Below, in pieces: positions 10,761 through 21,109 of a stretch of DNA of 64,000 bases. Positions within the stretch are counted from its first letter, which is position 1. Each line of letters starts with the position of its first letter. The notes below the pieces were generated by a model. That model saw only the letters and a list, made by a program, of their open reading frames with translations, was not told where the DNA came from and did not search any database. This stretch comes from Selaginella moellendorffii. Lineage: Eukaryota; Streptophyta; Lycopodiopsida; Selaginellales; Selaginellaceae. A program made the translations under genes and the position numbers. Location: the NCBI RefSeq assembly GCF_000143415.4, contig NW_003314303.1, positions 841,285 through 905,284 of the forward strand, given 5' to 3'.

Positions 10761-12590
10761 TTACAGTGTGGTTAGAGCTGCAATGCTGCAGAAGATACCA
10801 ACGACAATAACAAAAGCAGGAAGCACCACCTCTTTGGCGTACTCCTGCACGATTGAATACCAGGTATCCTTTCTATACTTCAAAACACTTCCTATTCCAT
10901 CAGCCTGCTTCTGACATTTTGCTCTGCAAAGAGAACTTAACACTGTACTCTGTAAACAAAAACATACCTTTGGAAGAACAGCAAGAAATGGTTTACTACG
11001 GGAATGGTATACGAAACCATGGAAACTCCAGTCGCCCCTGTAATTGTGATGATGGCGCCCGAATTGTTAGGCGATATGAGGCTGATGCCTGTGCAGAAAA
11101 CAAGGATTCCAGCTGATATACACAAATGACGTAAGAAGCGATTCTGCTTCTTATCGCCAGGAATCCAACGGTTGATTGTGTAGCGAGTCGGAAACTCTAC
11201 AGTTGGAATTGCAAAAGCAAGGTATACTGTCAAAGAGCGGCATCCAATAAGTAAATTATCGAAGCTTCCAAGGCTCATACCCGCCATTGCTAAGTTGAGT
11301 GATCCTTGTGGTACACCACCGCCAAGCCATTTGTTTTCCAGTATGTTTTCGGACGTAAGGCTCCCGTATCTTGCCGCGCCGAAGAATCCAATAGTGCCGT
11401 AAATGAAGAATGAAGTTCCTGCACGTAGCTCGCTTGAAGTGAAACATAAACACAAGGAGCATCTTTATGCTCACCGAGAACTCACCGAGAATAACTACAC
11501 GAACCGAGTATGAGGTCAGCTTCACACCAACTTTACCAGCGGGCATTTCAGCAAGGAAGGGCATCATCATTGGCTGTACGTAAAATGCAAAACCAAATGT
11601 TGAAATAGCTTGAGTGATTGAGCCTGCATCCACCGATATGTCTCAGTTAAACAAAAAAAAAAAAAAAAAGCAATCAAAACTTGCCTATACTTGTAAACCC
11701 GACTGCAGCAAGCTCTCCGTTTTTCACCGCAGGCAGCTTGAACCTGATAGCATCTATGACAATTACCACGAGCAGCCAGATGACAATCGATGTTCCTACA
11801 GTTGCAAAGAATTCGAGCTGCATTGGAGAAGTTAAATCAGAAGGAAGAACAAAGTCAAAGTTACACCTGTCTCATTTTTTCCACCAAGCAAATTGGAGCG
11901 ACAATGAAGACGACGGACAGGATCATAAGCACGCGCCCGCTACCTGTTAGCCAGGAAGGAGCATTGGAAGTGATGTTTTCAATGCCGATGACAGCAGCTT
12001 CACTGACTTGTTGAATGTTGCCTATAATGGTCCCAATGAGCAGAACCACTATGCTAATTTCGGTAGCAAGCTGTGCAAAGAGAAGAGAGAGAGAGAGAGA
12101 GAGGGCTTTTAGAAACTTAGAAAAACCAAAAAAAAAGAAAAAAAAGATAGAACCTTCCACCACTTCCCACCAATGTGGAAAGCAAGAGACTCATAGTTGA
12201 GAGCTCCAGTACAATAAGCTTGTCTGAGCAGCAGATCACAAGTGTAAGTATTTGCCAAGGCCACAACAAGCATTATCAGGAAGCCGCAGACAATTCCCGT
12301 GGTAGTGAATGCATTTGACACGGGCAGGACCGCTCTGCAAGCCGAAGAAAAAAAAAATTCAAAGTCAGGAGGAAGGAAAAAAAAACCAAGCTAGAGATGA
12401 AACTTTACCCTCCCATGATGCTGAGTGTGAGTGTGACGATGCCGCTGAAGAGAGCATGTCGATACTCCCTCCTCCGCAGAAGGTAGAGAAACGGTGGCGA
12501 AGACGAATTGGGAATTTCCCCCTCGACATGACGCTGAGGCAGCTCTCGGGATCCGTCCTCTCGAGCTGCTTCACCAAGAGAAGGATCCAT
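10761..12590 (-). CDS. AAAP-superfamily (SLC38-like) amino acid transporter
   Basis: Minus-strand gene with several short introns. Coding blocks in order include an N-terminal MDPSLGEAARED, then GIVTLTLSIMGG, SNAFTTTGIVCGFLIML, LATEISIVVLLIGTIIGN, SGRVLMILSVVFIVAPICL, ITQAISTFGFAFYVQP, GTSFFIYGTIGFFGAARYG, LGSFDNLLIGCRSLTVYLAF, GAIITITGATGVSMVSYTIP and a final LPAFVIVVGIFCSIAAL before the TAA at 10761. Ten to eleven hydrophobic segments and the central FAFYVQPMMMPFLAEMP fit the amino acid/auxin permease superfamily, nearest in style to SLC38 sodium-coupled neutral amino acid transporters rather than the common plant AAP or LHT groups. Substrate is unknown. The start used is the ATG at 12590; exon borders were judged by eye. 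The gene is divergent from ZIP4. Confidence 0.78.
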
Positions 12591-13037
12591 TATCAGAGAT
12601 TCATCCAGAATCAACAACCATATAAAAGATTGGAGTTTTTTAAGCGAAGAAAAGAAGACTCAAGCACGAGTTTTACTCTAGTCGCGTCTAGCAAGCGTAG
12701 CTTTCGCGGAAAATCTTGCTCAAACAGTGCCAAGCTCACACTCTGCCAAGGCTTGAGGACGCGTTGGCTACATGACACAAAAGTCTACATCGAGAAAAAA
12801 GAAATCCAAGTCCCCATTGAAAGGTGTGAAGCGGCCACTAAGAGAGATTCCATACCTTCCATGCTGGCCACGACGCCTGCATTGCTGTTCCATGGCGCAC
12901 CGATCGATGCCCTCCTCGCCAAGAGCCCTAGAAAGAGTTTTGGCGGGAAAGTGTTAGGGCTTATGGTACACTGTATTCAAAGTTGAGCGGGAAAATATTC
13001 TAGGGCTGCGTGGACGCGACGATCGCTTGCTCTCACG
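12591..13037. promoter_or_regulatory. Divergent intergenic region between transporter and ZIP4 genes
   Basis: 447 bp separate the start codons of the minus-strand transporter and plus-strand ZIP4. No further gene is seen; a long plus-strand open frame crossing 12309-12986 is antisense to transporter exons and has no family signature. Both promoters probably lie here. No clear core element was identified. Confidence 0.4.
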
Positions 13038-16000
13038 ATGCTCATCTCGGAGGTACTTAGTGATCCAGGGATCGGCAATGTGGCTACAGTGAATCCGCTG
13101 CGGAGAATCGAGCGCCTGGTTTGCGACATCGAGCAGGCGTCTCCGGGAATCGGTGTCGACACTGTCGAAGAGCTCCAAGAATGCGTGCTCGGCCTCAAAT
13201 CCGAGCTCTCCGAGGAGCAGCGGCTGCAAATCTGGAAGCTGAGCTACCGGATTTGGAACACTTGCGTGGATATCGCCAACAGCATCCAGCAGCAGCAGCC
13301 GCCAGGCCGCGCAGCGGTGGATTCCTCGGCGGAATATCACGCGCGGCTTCGTCAGATCGCTAGCGAGATGCTTTTCTTGGCCGGTGCCGTTGGATCCATC
13401 CGCTCGAGCACTCTCAAGATGGCCACATTCTTCCTTAGATCGGGCACGACCTGGCACAAGATCCGGAACTACAAATCGGCGGCCGGCTGCTTCGAGCGAG
13501 CCACCGAGATCGTCTCCAGAGACAACGTCTTCTCATCGATCGGCACCAGCGAAGAGCAGCAGTTCATGTTTGATCTGTGCCTTGCGCGGTCGAGAACAGC
13601 GTGGGAGATGTCTCACAAGGCGCTGGCTTCCAGTTTGCTAGGGAGGGCCCGTGGTTTTCTCCAAGACTCCCTGGAGAGGTATCAAGAGCTGGCGGACGTG
13701 TATCTTCTCTACGGGAAATCACTCCTGGCGCTCCAGGACTCGGAATCAAAGGCGGAGTCCGTCAAGTACGTGGAGCAAGCGTATGAGATTTGCTCCGAGG
13801 CGCTCAAGGGATCATGCAAGACCAAGAGCGAGGAGCAAACTGTCACAAGCCAGAAGCTCACAATTCTCAGGTACATTGCCGCTGGGCAGCTCCAGAACGG
13901 GAACTTCGAGGGAGTTCTCAAGTGCGTTTCGGTTCTCAAAGGCTCCTCGGATCATCCTAGCACGTCGTTCCTGGCGTTCAAGGCTTTGCTTGGTCTCAGC
14001 CGCTTCGAAGAGGCCGAGGAGGAGCTTATAGCGCTCATATCTCATGACAAGGCTGCGGTGGAGGTGTGCCTCTCCGCTTTGACGTTCTTGATCGAAGAGA
14101 CGACGCAGCAGCTGGACGTTGCAAAGAAAGCGTTCTTCGTTTTGCTTTCGAGGTTTTCATCCACAGCCGAAGTCTGCGCGAGCATAATTGAGAAGTTGCT
14201 GAAGCAAGCGTCACCGACTGATCCTATGAGCCGGAAGAGAGTGGAGGTGGCCTTGTCAATCGCGACGGACGACAGAGTCTTGAAGAGATTCAATGCTTGT
14301 GCTGGGCCGAGACTGCACAACCCGTTGCTGCATTGCCGGAAGGAGCTGGAGTCCATGCATGCGCTTCTCTGGAACTGGCAAGTGTTTTTTCACCGTTATA
14401 TTGGAGCTGACTTGTGGTGTGTTTTGTAATAGTGGCTCGGATTTCTTCCAGGCGAAGGACTATCCTACAGCCATCAGATTGTTCGAGGCTGCCATGCATT
14501 ATCTGCCAGCGGAAGAAGAAACTACCATGAGAGCGAAGGCATTGCGTGTTTTATGTCTCTGCTATCTTGGCCTCTTGCAGTATGACAGAGCTGCTGAATA
14601 CGTTGACGCAGCTGAAAAGGTGATTTTTGGTTTTTTGTTGGTCTTATGACTGAGGATCTTTCTTTGTTCTTTGTAGCTTGAACCGAACGTGTCGTGCAGT
14701 TTTCTGAAGGTAAGTCGCTTGTTTGAGCTAGCAAGCTAACTACATCGATCTGTAAACTTGCAGTTCAAGATATGTCTACAAATAAATGACGAAGTCGGAG
14801 CAGCGAATCAAGTGAGCAAGATGATAAAATGCGCAGATTTCGAACCAGAATATCTGACACTGGCATCACATGAAGCTGTGGCATGCAAGAACATTAAGGT
14901 TGCGGTCTCTGCTTTGTCGAACATGTTGGTCATGATCTCGTCCAATTCTCGACCTCCAGCAGGCACTAAAGAGGTGACCGTCTTCAGGAACTTGATTTTT
15001 CTCGCTTTGCAAGATCTGAAGTGTCAGGACGAGGCAGTGAAATACTTGAAGCAGGCACGGCAGCGTCTGCAGGAAACAGGAGCTGAAACTTTCCTTGGAT
15101 CCGGAAGCAGCGCAGAGAAAGAAGCGAGCTGGTTTGCTGGGTGCGCATGGAACCAGGGATTGGCTGCGGCAAAGACTCAGGACTGGAAAACTTGTGAAGA
15201 GCTTTTTGCCTGTGCTTCGGACTTTTATGCGTTGCTTTCGGATACGGCAGAAAATTTGCAGTCACTAGAGACATCGCTGCTTCTGACCGTCGCTGCGTTG
15301 CTCATGATATGCAACGAGTCCGATACAGAGAAGCTGAAACTGGCAACGGTCTACATGGAGAAGTGTCGCAAGGTAATGTATTTCTAAGTCGAGCATTTTA
15401 GCTAGTTGCTGACATTGCCTTCGCAGGTGCATGCTTCTCTCTTGCTGAAGTCGCCAACTTTTGCAAGCACCGACTTCTACATGAACCTTTTGGCATTTGA
15501 TCTCAAAGGCAAGATGAAGGAGTACAAGGAGCAGCTAGAGATTATGTACCGTTGTGCAAGCTTGCCTGGATTCAAGCCAGACTACTTTTTCAAGATGGCG
15601 ATGCATGCATGTAACGGAGACGGAAGCAACACTGAAGTTCCGATAGCAGCTTTCAAGTCCTGCCTGAACCTGCTGCTCAGTTCCGCAGCTCCAGACTACA
15701 AGCGAGCAGCAGTAATCATGAGGAAGCTCATAGTGCTTTCTGACCAGCGGAACAAGGATGGACCGGAGGTGCTGAAGCTGTACAGAGAAGCGAAGCACAT
15801 GCTCTTGGGACTTCAGAATGGAGTCTATCCGTCCGAGGAAATCCAGTGGCTGGTCTCGACTGCTTGGAACAGAGCAGCGTTGCAAGTCAAGCTTTCCCGA
15901 CTTCCAGGAGCAGAACAGTGGATGAACATTGCTCTGGAGCTGCTCAGCCATGCGCCTGCTATGGAACCTCAACGACAGGGAATGGTGGACAGCCTCAACG

Positions 16001-16047
16001 AGGTGATGAAGCAGAAGCAGGGCCATGTCGACTTGATGGAGGAGTGA
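13038..16047 (+). CDS. ZIP4: Meiotic crossover protein ZIP4/SPO22 (TPR protein)
   Basis: Five exons (13038-14377, 14433-14619, 14677-14709, 14764-15372, 15427-16047) join into 930 codons (929 residues), very close to the family length in plants. LQIWKLSYRIWNTCVDIANS, the segment TWHKIRNYKSAAGCFERATE and LARSRTAWEMSHKALASSLL are hallmark SPO22/ZIP4 N-terminal blocks, followed by helical TPR-like repeats to the C terminus. ZIP4 is a ZMM-group protein of meiotic prophase chromosomes, required for class I crossovers and acting as a hub between crossover factors and the chromosome axis. The first intron uses a GC donor (TG|GCAAGT at 14378): only this joins the frames and gives LLWNCGSDFF, the conserved junction in homologues. 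The thymidylate kinase start codon lies 28 bp after the stop. Confidence 0.92.
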
Positions 16048-16075
16048 CTCGAGGCCGTTACTTCAAGTAGGGTTT

Positions 16076-16997
16076 ATGCAGCTTGCAATGGGAGCAGAGA
16101 AGCGCGGGGCGCTCATTGTCCTGGAGGGTCTGGACAGGAGCGGGAAGAGCTCTCAGTGCCACAGGCTGGTTGAGTTTTTGAAGGGCACTGGGCTGAAGGT
16201 GGAGGCTTGGCGGTTTCCAGACAGGACAACTGCCATCGGTAGCTCGATTTCGGCTTACTTGGGAGGGGGAGCTGAGCTTGACGATCGTGCTGTGCACCTT
16301 CTGTTTTCAGCAAACCGCTGGGAGAAGAGGTATGACTTGGAAGTATTTCTTGATTATTTCTTGAGAACAGCTCATCTTGTTTTCTCACAGGCTGCAGATG
16401 GAAAAGAAATTGATGGCTGGGACAACGCTGGTAGTAGATCGATATTCGTACTCAGGAGTGGCTTTCTCTGCTGCGAAGGGACTGGATCTTGAGTGGTGCA
16501 AGGTGAAAATCATTGCCTAAGCTTTAGCGTTTAACTAAGAGCACCTGGACAGGCTCCCGAGGTCGGACTTCCTGCTGCAGATCTGGTCTTGTACCTAGAT
16601 ATTTCGCCAGAGGTACTCTACATTCTATAAAGCAGCTCTTTCGTTACTTTTTGTTTAGGAAGCTGCTGTGCGCGGTGGATATGGAGATGAGCGCTATGAG
16701 CAGCTGGATTTTCAGAAAAAAGTTGCCTTACAGTACAAAGGTCTGCAGGGTAAAAGATGGAAGGTGCGTCCGACTTTTGTTTTGTGGCAAGTTTTGAAGA
16801 TATTGAACAGATTGTGGACGCAAGGCAATCGTTTGATCAAGTTCACGAGCTGATGAGAGAAACGTGTGTGAAAACTGTCAGCAATTGCCTCAATGGGTGC
16901 CACCATCTTTCTCGGCTGTGGACAGGTAGGCTTACCATTTCACATTGCTTCATCACAAACTCTTTTTCTCTGCGCAGACGAAAGGGTAATCTTGTAG
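16076..16997 (+). CDS. Thymidylate kinase (dTMP kinase)
   Basis: Exons 16076-16329, 16391-16502, 16553-16612, 16659-16763 and 16811-16925 plus a short final exon give about 221 residues. The enzyme phosphorylates dTMP to dTDP in DNA precursor synthesis. Visible motifs are the P-loop GLDRSGKS near the N terminus, [24 protein letters not shown], the [15 protein letters not shown] thymidine-binding block, [20 protein letters not shown] and the C-terminal [13 protein letters not shown]. The apparent change of frame near 16764 is explained by a 47-nt GT-AG intron that joins RWK to IVDARQ, as in homologues. The last exon is uncertain: splicing gives TAG at 16995-16997, read-through would end at 17053. 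No long organelle-targeting extension is seen from the ATG at 16076, so the product is probably cytosolic or nuclear. Confidence 0.88.
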
Positions 16998-17259
16998 AGT
17001 GGGACCTGAGTTTTAGGGCTAAACAAAAGGAAGTTTTATGTAGCGCTAATTAAGAATGATAGAACAATCTATTGTTGGAATTTAGGGTTAGACTTGAGTA
17101 CAATAATATCTTTTTATATTTTTACTATTGCCATTTTACTATTCTATTATTACGTTTTCTCTATGATCTAATATTTAAGTTAAAAATAAGTTAAACTAAA
17201 TCCTTTCACTCTTGTCTTTCTATATTTTATATTACCCAACCACTCTACTCTATCACAAT

Positions 17260-17359
17260 NNNNNNNNNNNNNNNNNNNNNNNNNNNNNNNNNNNNNNNNN
17301 NNNNNNNNNNNNNNNNNNNNNNNNNNNNNNNNNNNNNNNNNNNNNNNNNNNNNNNNNNN
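17260..17359. other. Assembly gap of 100 N
   Basis: Exactly 100 N bases, the conventional placeholder for a gap of unknown size. Features must not be interpreted across it. Confidence 0.99.
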
Positions 17360-18259
17360 TAAAGGCCTATATAAGGAAAAGCCCCTCACAACATAAAACA
17401 TTAAAGTGTGGAGTGATTCTAGGATAAATTTTCTCTTCTAGTTTTGCAATATTCTTTTTTTGAGTCTTACTTCCTTAAAAAATATAAAAATTAGGAATGA
17501 GTAGAAATCCCTCTCCCCTATCTTTCTTTCAAGGCACAAAGCATGAAGAAATGGTGTGTTATTAATTATTAGCTTTGGATATAATGACCTCATGACAGCA
17601 CGAAGAGTAAATGAAAAATTAATGAGATCTTTGTCAACTCCTTCACCAAAAGATTTACACTCAATCATATCACCACTCTATAAATTCCTTCCAAAGAAGC
17701 ACATAGTAAAGATTTTCATAGGTGGACAATGCCTAGTGATCTTGCAATAAATACCAATAAATTTTAAAAAACACCTAATGGAGTATAAAACCATGGATCA
17801 TAAAGGAAATCATCTAGAATTTTATATTAGGGAAATGAAATTTAAAGTTTTCTTTCCTTTGTCACTGCTATGGCTAATTAAAACCACTCACAGCTAACAA
17901 GACATCCTATAGGGACTTTACATGCTGAAGTCAAATTTCCAAAAATTCCACACAACTATGATGTACTGATAGGGAAAAATGAAAAATTGCTTTTGATAAA
18001 GAATATCATTGCTTTATAAAAAATTATATAACAAAACAATTATAAAATTTAGTTCTCCCCTTCATCAAGAATGTTGTTCAAATCATAATTAAAACTTGAA
18101 ACACTCTCTTTACATCATCTTTAGCTTCCCTTGTAGCTTCATCTATAAAAAAGCCATTCCACTAAATTAACAATTCCTAAGTTGTCTTATAGCATATTTT
18201 CATCAATCTTTGAGCAAGAATATTAGCTAGACCAGCCTTCTTAACATTAATCTTTAGGA

Positions 18260-18600
18260 CTTAGATGATGATTGATCTATGACATCACTAGAGTGTAAAC
18301 ACATTTTAAACTTGCTCACATGGAATGTTAAATAAGTCTTCGAACTTATTAATAAGATCCCCCACACATTACAAAATTGTCCAAGACCTACAATACCATG
18401 GAGACAACTTAGCATTACCACCTTCTTTCAGAGACTATTGTGCATATGACAGCTTAAGAAAAACCTTGTTACCAACTAAGTAATTTTGATAACAACAATG
18501 CTTATTAGCCAATCTCTTATCTTTTTCTTGAACTTGTCTTATGTTTAACTTTAATAACTCAAACTTATCTTGTATATCCTCTAGGAAATCACAAGCATGA
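18260..18600 (-). mobile_element. Degenerate Ty3/gypsy integrase C-terminal relic
   Basis: Read on the minus strand, 18590-18440 gives DIQDKFELLKLNIRQVQEKD followed by a block like RLANK and then LVGNKVFLKLSYAQ, the typical end-of-integrase segment before the GPY/F module. A weak continuation toward 18260 resembles the GPF module and following residues. Stops and frame changes are present, so this is a dead fragment. It has the same orientation as the reverse-transcriptase relic at 22900-24120. Confidence 0.7.
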
Positions 18601-18862
18601 GGTATTTGAATCAGGCAAACCTCTCTAATGTTTGCTTCTTCTCAACACTACCTGAATCCAATACAGAAAAGGAAACGACAAGTAAAAAATCCAACCAACC
18701 ATAAAAGATGAACAGTTAACATCTGAAGATGAGAGCATAGATGGATTTGGGACCTACATCACAGCCAGTTTGAATTTTGTCCATGCCACAAGCCAAATAG
18801 GTGCTCAGTTACCGGGCCCCGCTGAGCTCGCTTAACTGCAAAATAAAATTAGCAGCTAGAAC

Positions 18863-21109
18863 TTAGGAGAAGCTACTTACGAGTGGGGTATCGGAGTTTC
18901 TTAGCGCTGTAGAACTATCTGAAGATCCAGCTTCGTCCCGGCTAGCTTGGGCCGGGAGCAGCTGGAACAGCTCTTCCAGCTTCCTAGCAACAAAGCTCAT
19001 GCTCGGGCGATCTCTCCCCCGTGGCTTCGTGCAGTCGAGTGCCAGCTGCAGAATCTGTTGCAACAAGCTGCTTCCGCAACTCGTGAAGTCGTACCGGACA
19101 GAAGGGTCAGCCACAGCATCAGCAGCTCGATTTTCCTCCACAAGGTTAGACACCCAAGAAACAATGCCTTCTTGCTCCAAACCCTGCTCCTTGATGACAA
19201 TCTTGCGATCGGTGATAAGCTCCAGCAGCACGACACCGAAGCTATAGACATCGCTCTTGCTGGTCAGCTGCAGCGTCTGGAAGTACTCTGGATCGAGGTA
19301 ACCTGGAGTTCCCATAACTGTCACGTTGCTGAGATGAGTTTGACCTGGAACGGGGCCAAAGAGCGAGAGCCCAAAGTCGGAGACGTGAGCGTTCCACTGG
19401 CCGTCGAGTAGCACATTTGCAGTCTTAATGTCTCTGTGGATAATCGACGGATTCGAGTACTCGTGAAGGTACTCTATACCCCGAGCAGCCTGCAGTGCGA
19501 TTCTCACTCGACGGACGGCACGCAACTTTAAGTCCAGCTTCTTGAAGAGGCAGTCGTAGAGAGAGCCATTCTCCATGAACTCAAAAACCAGGAGCCGCTC
19601 AGCTTTGCAGTAGCCAACCAAGTTGACGAGGTTGACGTGATTGATTCTCCCAAGCAGTTCCAGCTCCTTGTCAAACGTGGAACCCGTTCCTGGACTAGCA
19701 GCCCTTTTGATGGCTACAACTTGACCGTTTGAAAGTATACCCTTGTACACCACTCCAAATGCGCCTCTTCCAAGGATCATATCTTCCCCGTAGTTTCGAG
19801 TGGCAACCTGGAGCTCGACACTTGAAAATGCTACGACTCTGTTTGCAAGGTCGTCCCACCTGTCGTCTCCACGGGTGGATGCACCAGCCGCACGTCTCCG
19901 GCATATGTATCCGGCAACACCTGCTATGGCTGCAACAGCTGCTAAGCCCCCAAGTACACCGCCAACTATCCCCACGATGTTCGGGCCTGTCTGCTTGTTA
20001 CCAGTCTTCGAGGGAGGTACCACAGTGTTGACTGCATCACACACCCTGTCGCTGGTTTTGTTGCAAGGGGCAATTTCTGTTTGTCCACTCTCAGTGCATG
20101 GACCTTGAGAGCAAGCAAGACAAACAGTCTCCTCGTTTGACGTGCAAACACCTGTATTGTCCACATACTCTTTGCTGTTGCAAGATGTGGAACATAAGCC
20201 TCTGTTTGTCTTGACGCTGTCCAGAGTACCAGTGTAGGATCCCCAGCAACGAATAGCTCCTCCATCCATAGTGACTCCACAGGTGTACCAATCTCCAGCT
20301 GCAATGCTTGAGAATGCAGTGCCATTCGGGACTTGCAGCTGTAATTTGGAATTATCACCCCAACATCTCGCTTCATGCGTGTCTTCTGTCAAGCCGCATG
20401 TGTGAAACAATCCCCCGCTGATAGCTTGAAACTTCACTCCAACCGGAGGCTCGCACTGCTTGTGAGAGTTATCACCCCAGCATAGCGTCTGCTCTGTCCC
20501 TCGCTCAATGCCACATACGTGAAGCCTGCCTGCATATATATTCTCGAACGTTGATCTCGGATCACGAACAGTCACATTCGATGATGTTAGCTGGCCCCAG
20601 CATGTTGCCTTGGAACTGGACCTGCTCAGGCCGCAAGTGAAGTAATCACCTGCGGTGACTTTCCAGAAGTCCTGGTAAGGCGGAGGCTGGCTTTGGCCGA
20701 ACGCATTGTTCCCCCAGCAGTGCACCAGATCGGAACCGAGCTTGACTGCACAGGCATGCCACCCACCTGAATTTAAATCCGCGTACCTCACATTCCTGTA
20801 CTCTTCGCTCACGTTCAGGCCCCAGCAAATCGGGAAATGCGTCTGCTGCTGCAAGCCGCAGGTGAAGTAACCCCCTCCCGATAACGCGTAGAATGAGATG
20901 TCTGAAGGTGGCTCACTCGCGATTGGCGACCTTTGGGAAGAGCAGACTGCCGTGAGTCTTGGCAGCTGGAGGCTACAGACAGAGTAGTCGCCAACTGAGA
21001 CATCTGTGCTAACCCACATGGCTGAAAGAGTGCTCATGTACCCAACTGCGGAGACAAGCTGGAGGTGGGTGACTCCGAGGAGCACGAGTGAGAATCGAAA
21101 TCGCTCCAT
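18863..21109 (-). CDS. CRINKLY4-type receptor-like kinase (CR4/CCR family)
   Basis: Single-exon ORF of 748 residues. The N terminus is a signal peptide. The ectodomain holds repeated RCC1-like units of about 40-50 residues with the signature CWG (ICWG, HCWGNN, TCWG, LCWGDN, RCWGDN, RCWG), giving the propeller typical of CRINKLY4. A Cys-rich TNFR-like segment follows (about residues 305-358, ending CNKTSDRVCD). One transmembrane helix is near residues 377-402 and is followed by Arg residues. The kinase domain (about 435-715) has GRGAFGVVYKG, VAIK, HRDIKTANVLLD, DFGLSLFG and GTPGYLDPEYF, so it is an RD kinase with all key residues. CR4-family kinases control epidermal and formative cell fate in angiosperms; the role here is inference. 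CTC|GTAAGT very near the stop could be a donor, so the extreme C terminus is uncertain. Confidence 0.92.
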   Translation of the reverse strand: MERFRFSLVLLGVTHLQLVSAVGYMSTLSAMWVSTDVSVGDYSVCSLQLPRLTAVCSSQRSPIASEPPSDISFYALSGGGYFTCGLQQQTHFPICWGLNVSEEYRNVRYADLNSGGWHACAVKLGSDLVHCWGNNAFGQSQPPPYQDFWKVTAGDYFTCGLSRSSSKATCWGQLTSSNVTVRDPRSTFENIYAGRLHVCGIERGTEQTLCWGDNSHKQCEPPVGVKFQAISGGLFHTCGLTEDTHEARCWGDNSKLQLQVPNGTAFSSIAAGDWYTCGVTMDGGAIRCWGSYTGTLDSVKTNRGLCSTSCNSKEYVDNTGVCTSNEETVCLACSQGPCTESGQTEIAPCNKTSDRVCDAVNTVVPPSKTGNKQTGPNIVGIVGGVLGGLAAVAAIAGVAGYICRRRAAGASTRGDDRWDDLANRVVAFSSVELQVATRNYGEDMILGRGAFGVVYKGILSNGQVVAIKRAASPGTGSTFDKELELLGRINHVNLVNLVGYCKAERLLVFEFMENGSLYDCLFKKLDLKLRAVRRVRIALQAARGIEYLHEYSNPSIIHRDIKTANVLLDGQWNAHVSDFGLSLFGPVPGQTHLSNVTVMGTPGYLDPEYFQTLQLTSKSDVYSFGVVLLELITDRKIVIKEQGLEQEGIVSWVSNLVEENRAADAVADPSVRYDFTSCGSSLLQQILQLALDCTKPRGRDRPSMSFVARKLEELFQLLPAQASRDEAGSSDSSTALRNSDTPLVSSFS

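Larger units (their letters stand above)
16998..18862. other. AT-rich region with assembly gap and retroelement relic
   Basis: No intact gene is visible. The stretch is AT-rich and interrupted by a 100-N gap. Minus-strand Ty3/gypsy integrase remains occupy about 18260-18600. The rest shows nothing recognisable. Confidence 0.7.

Noticed and set aside
12309-12986. 225-residue plus-strand ORF
   Set aside because: It is antisense to exons of the transporter, is Lys/Ser-rich without any motif, and crosses the divergent promoter region.
14381-14432. GT donor for ZIP4 intron 1
   Set aside because: Using the GT at 14381 gives a frame change and loses the conserved WNCG junction.
16741-16830. Apparent frameshift in the thymidylate kinase gene
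   Set aside because: A 47-nt GT-AG intron (16764-16810) joins RWK to IVDARQ in frame and agrees with homologues.
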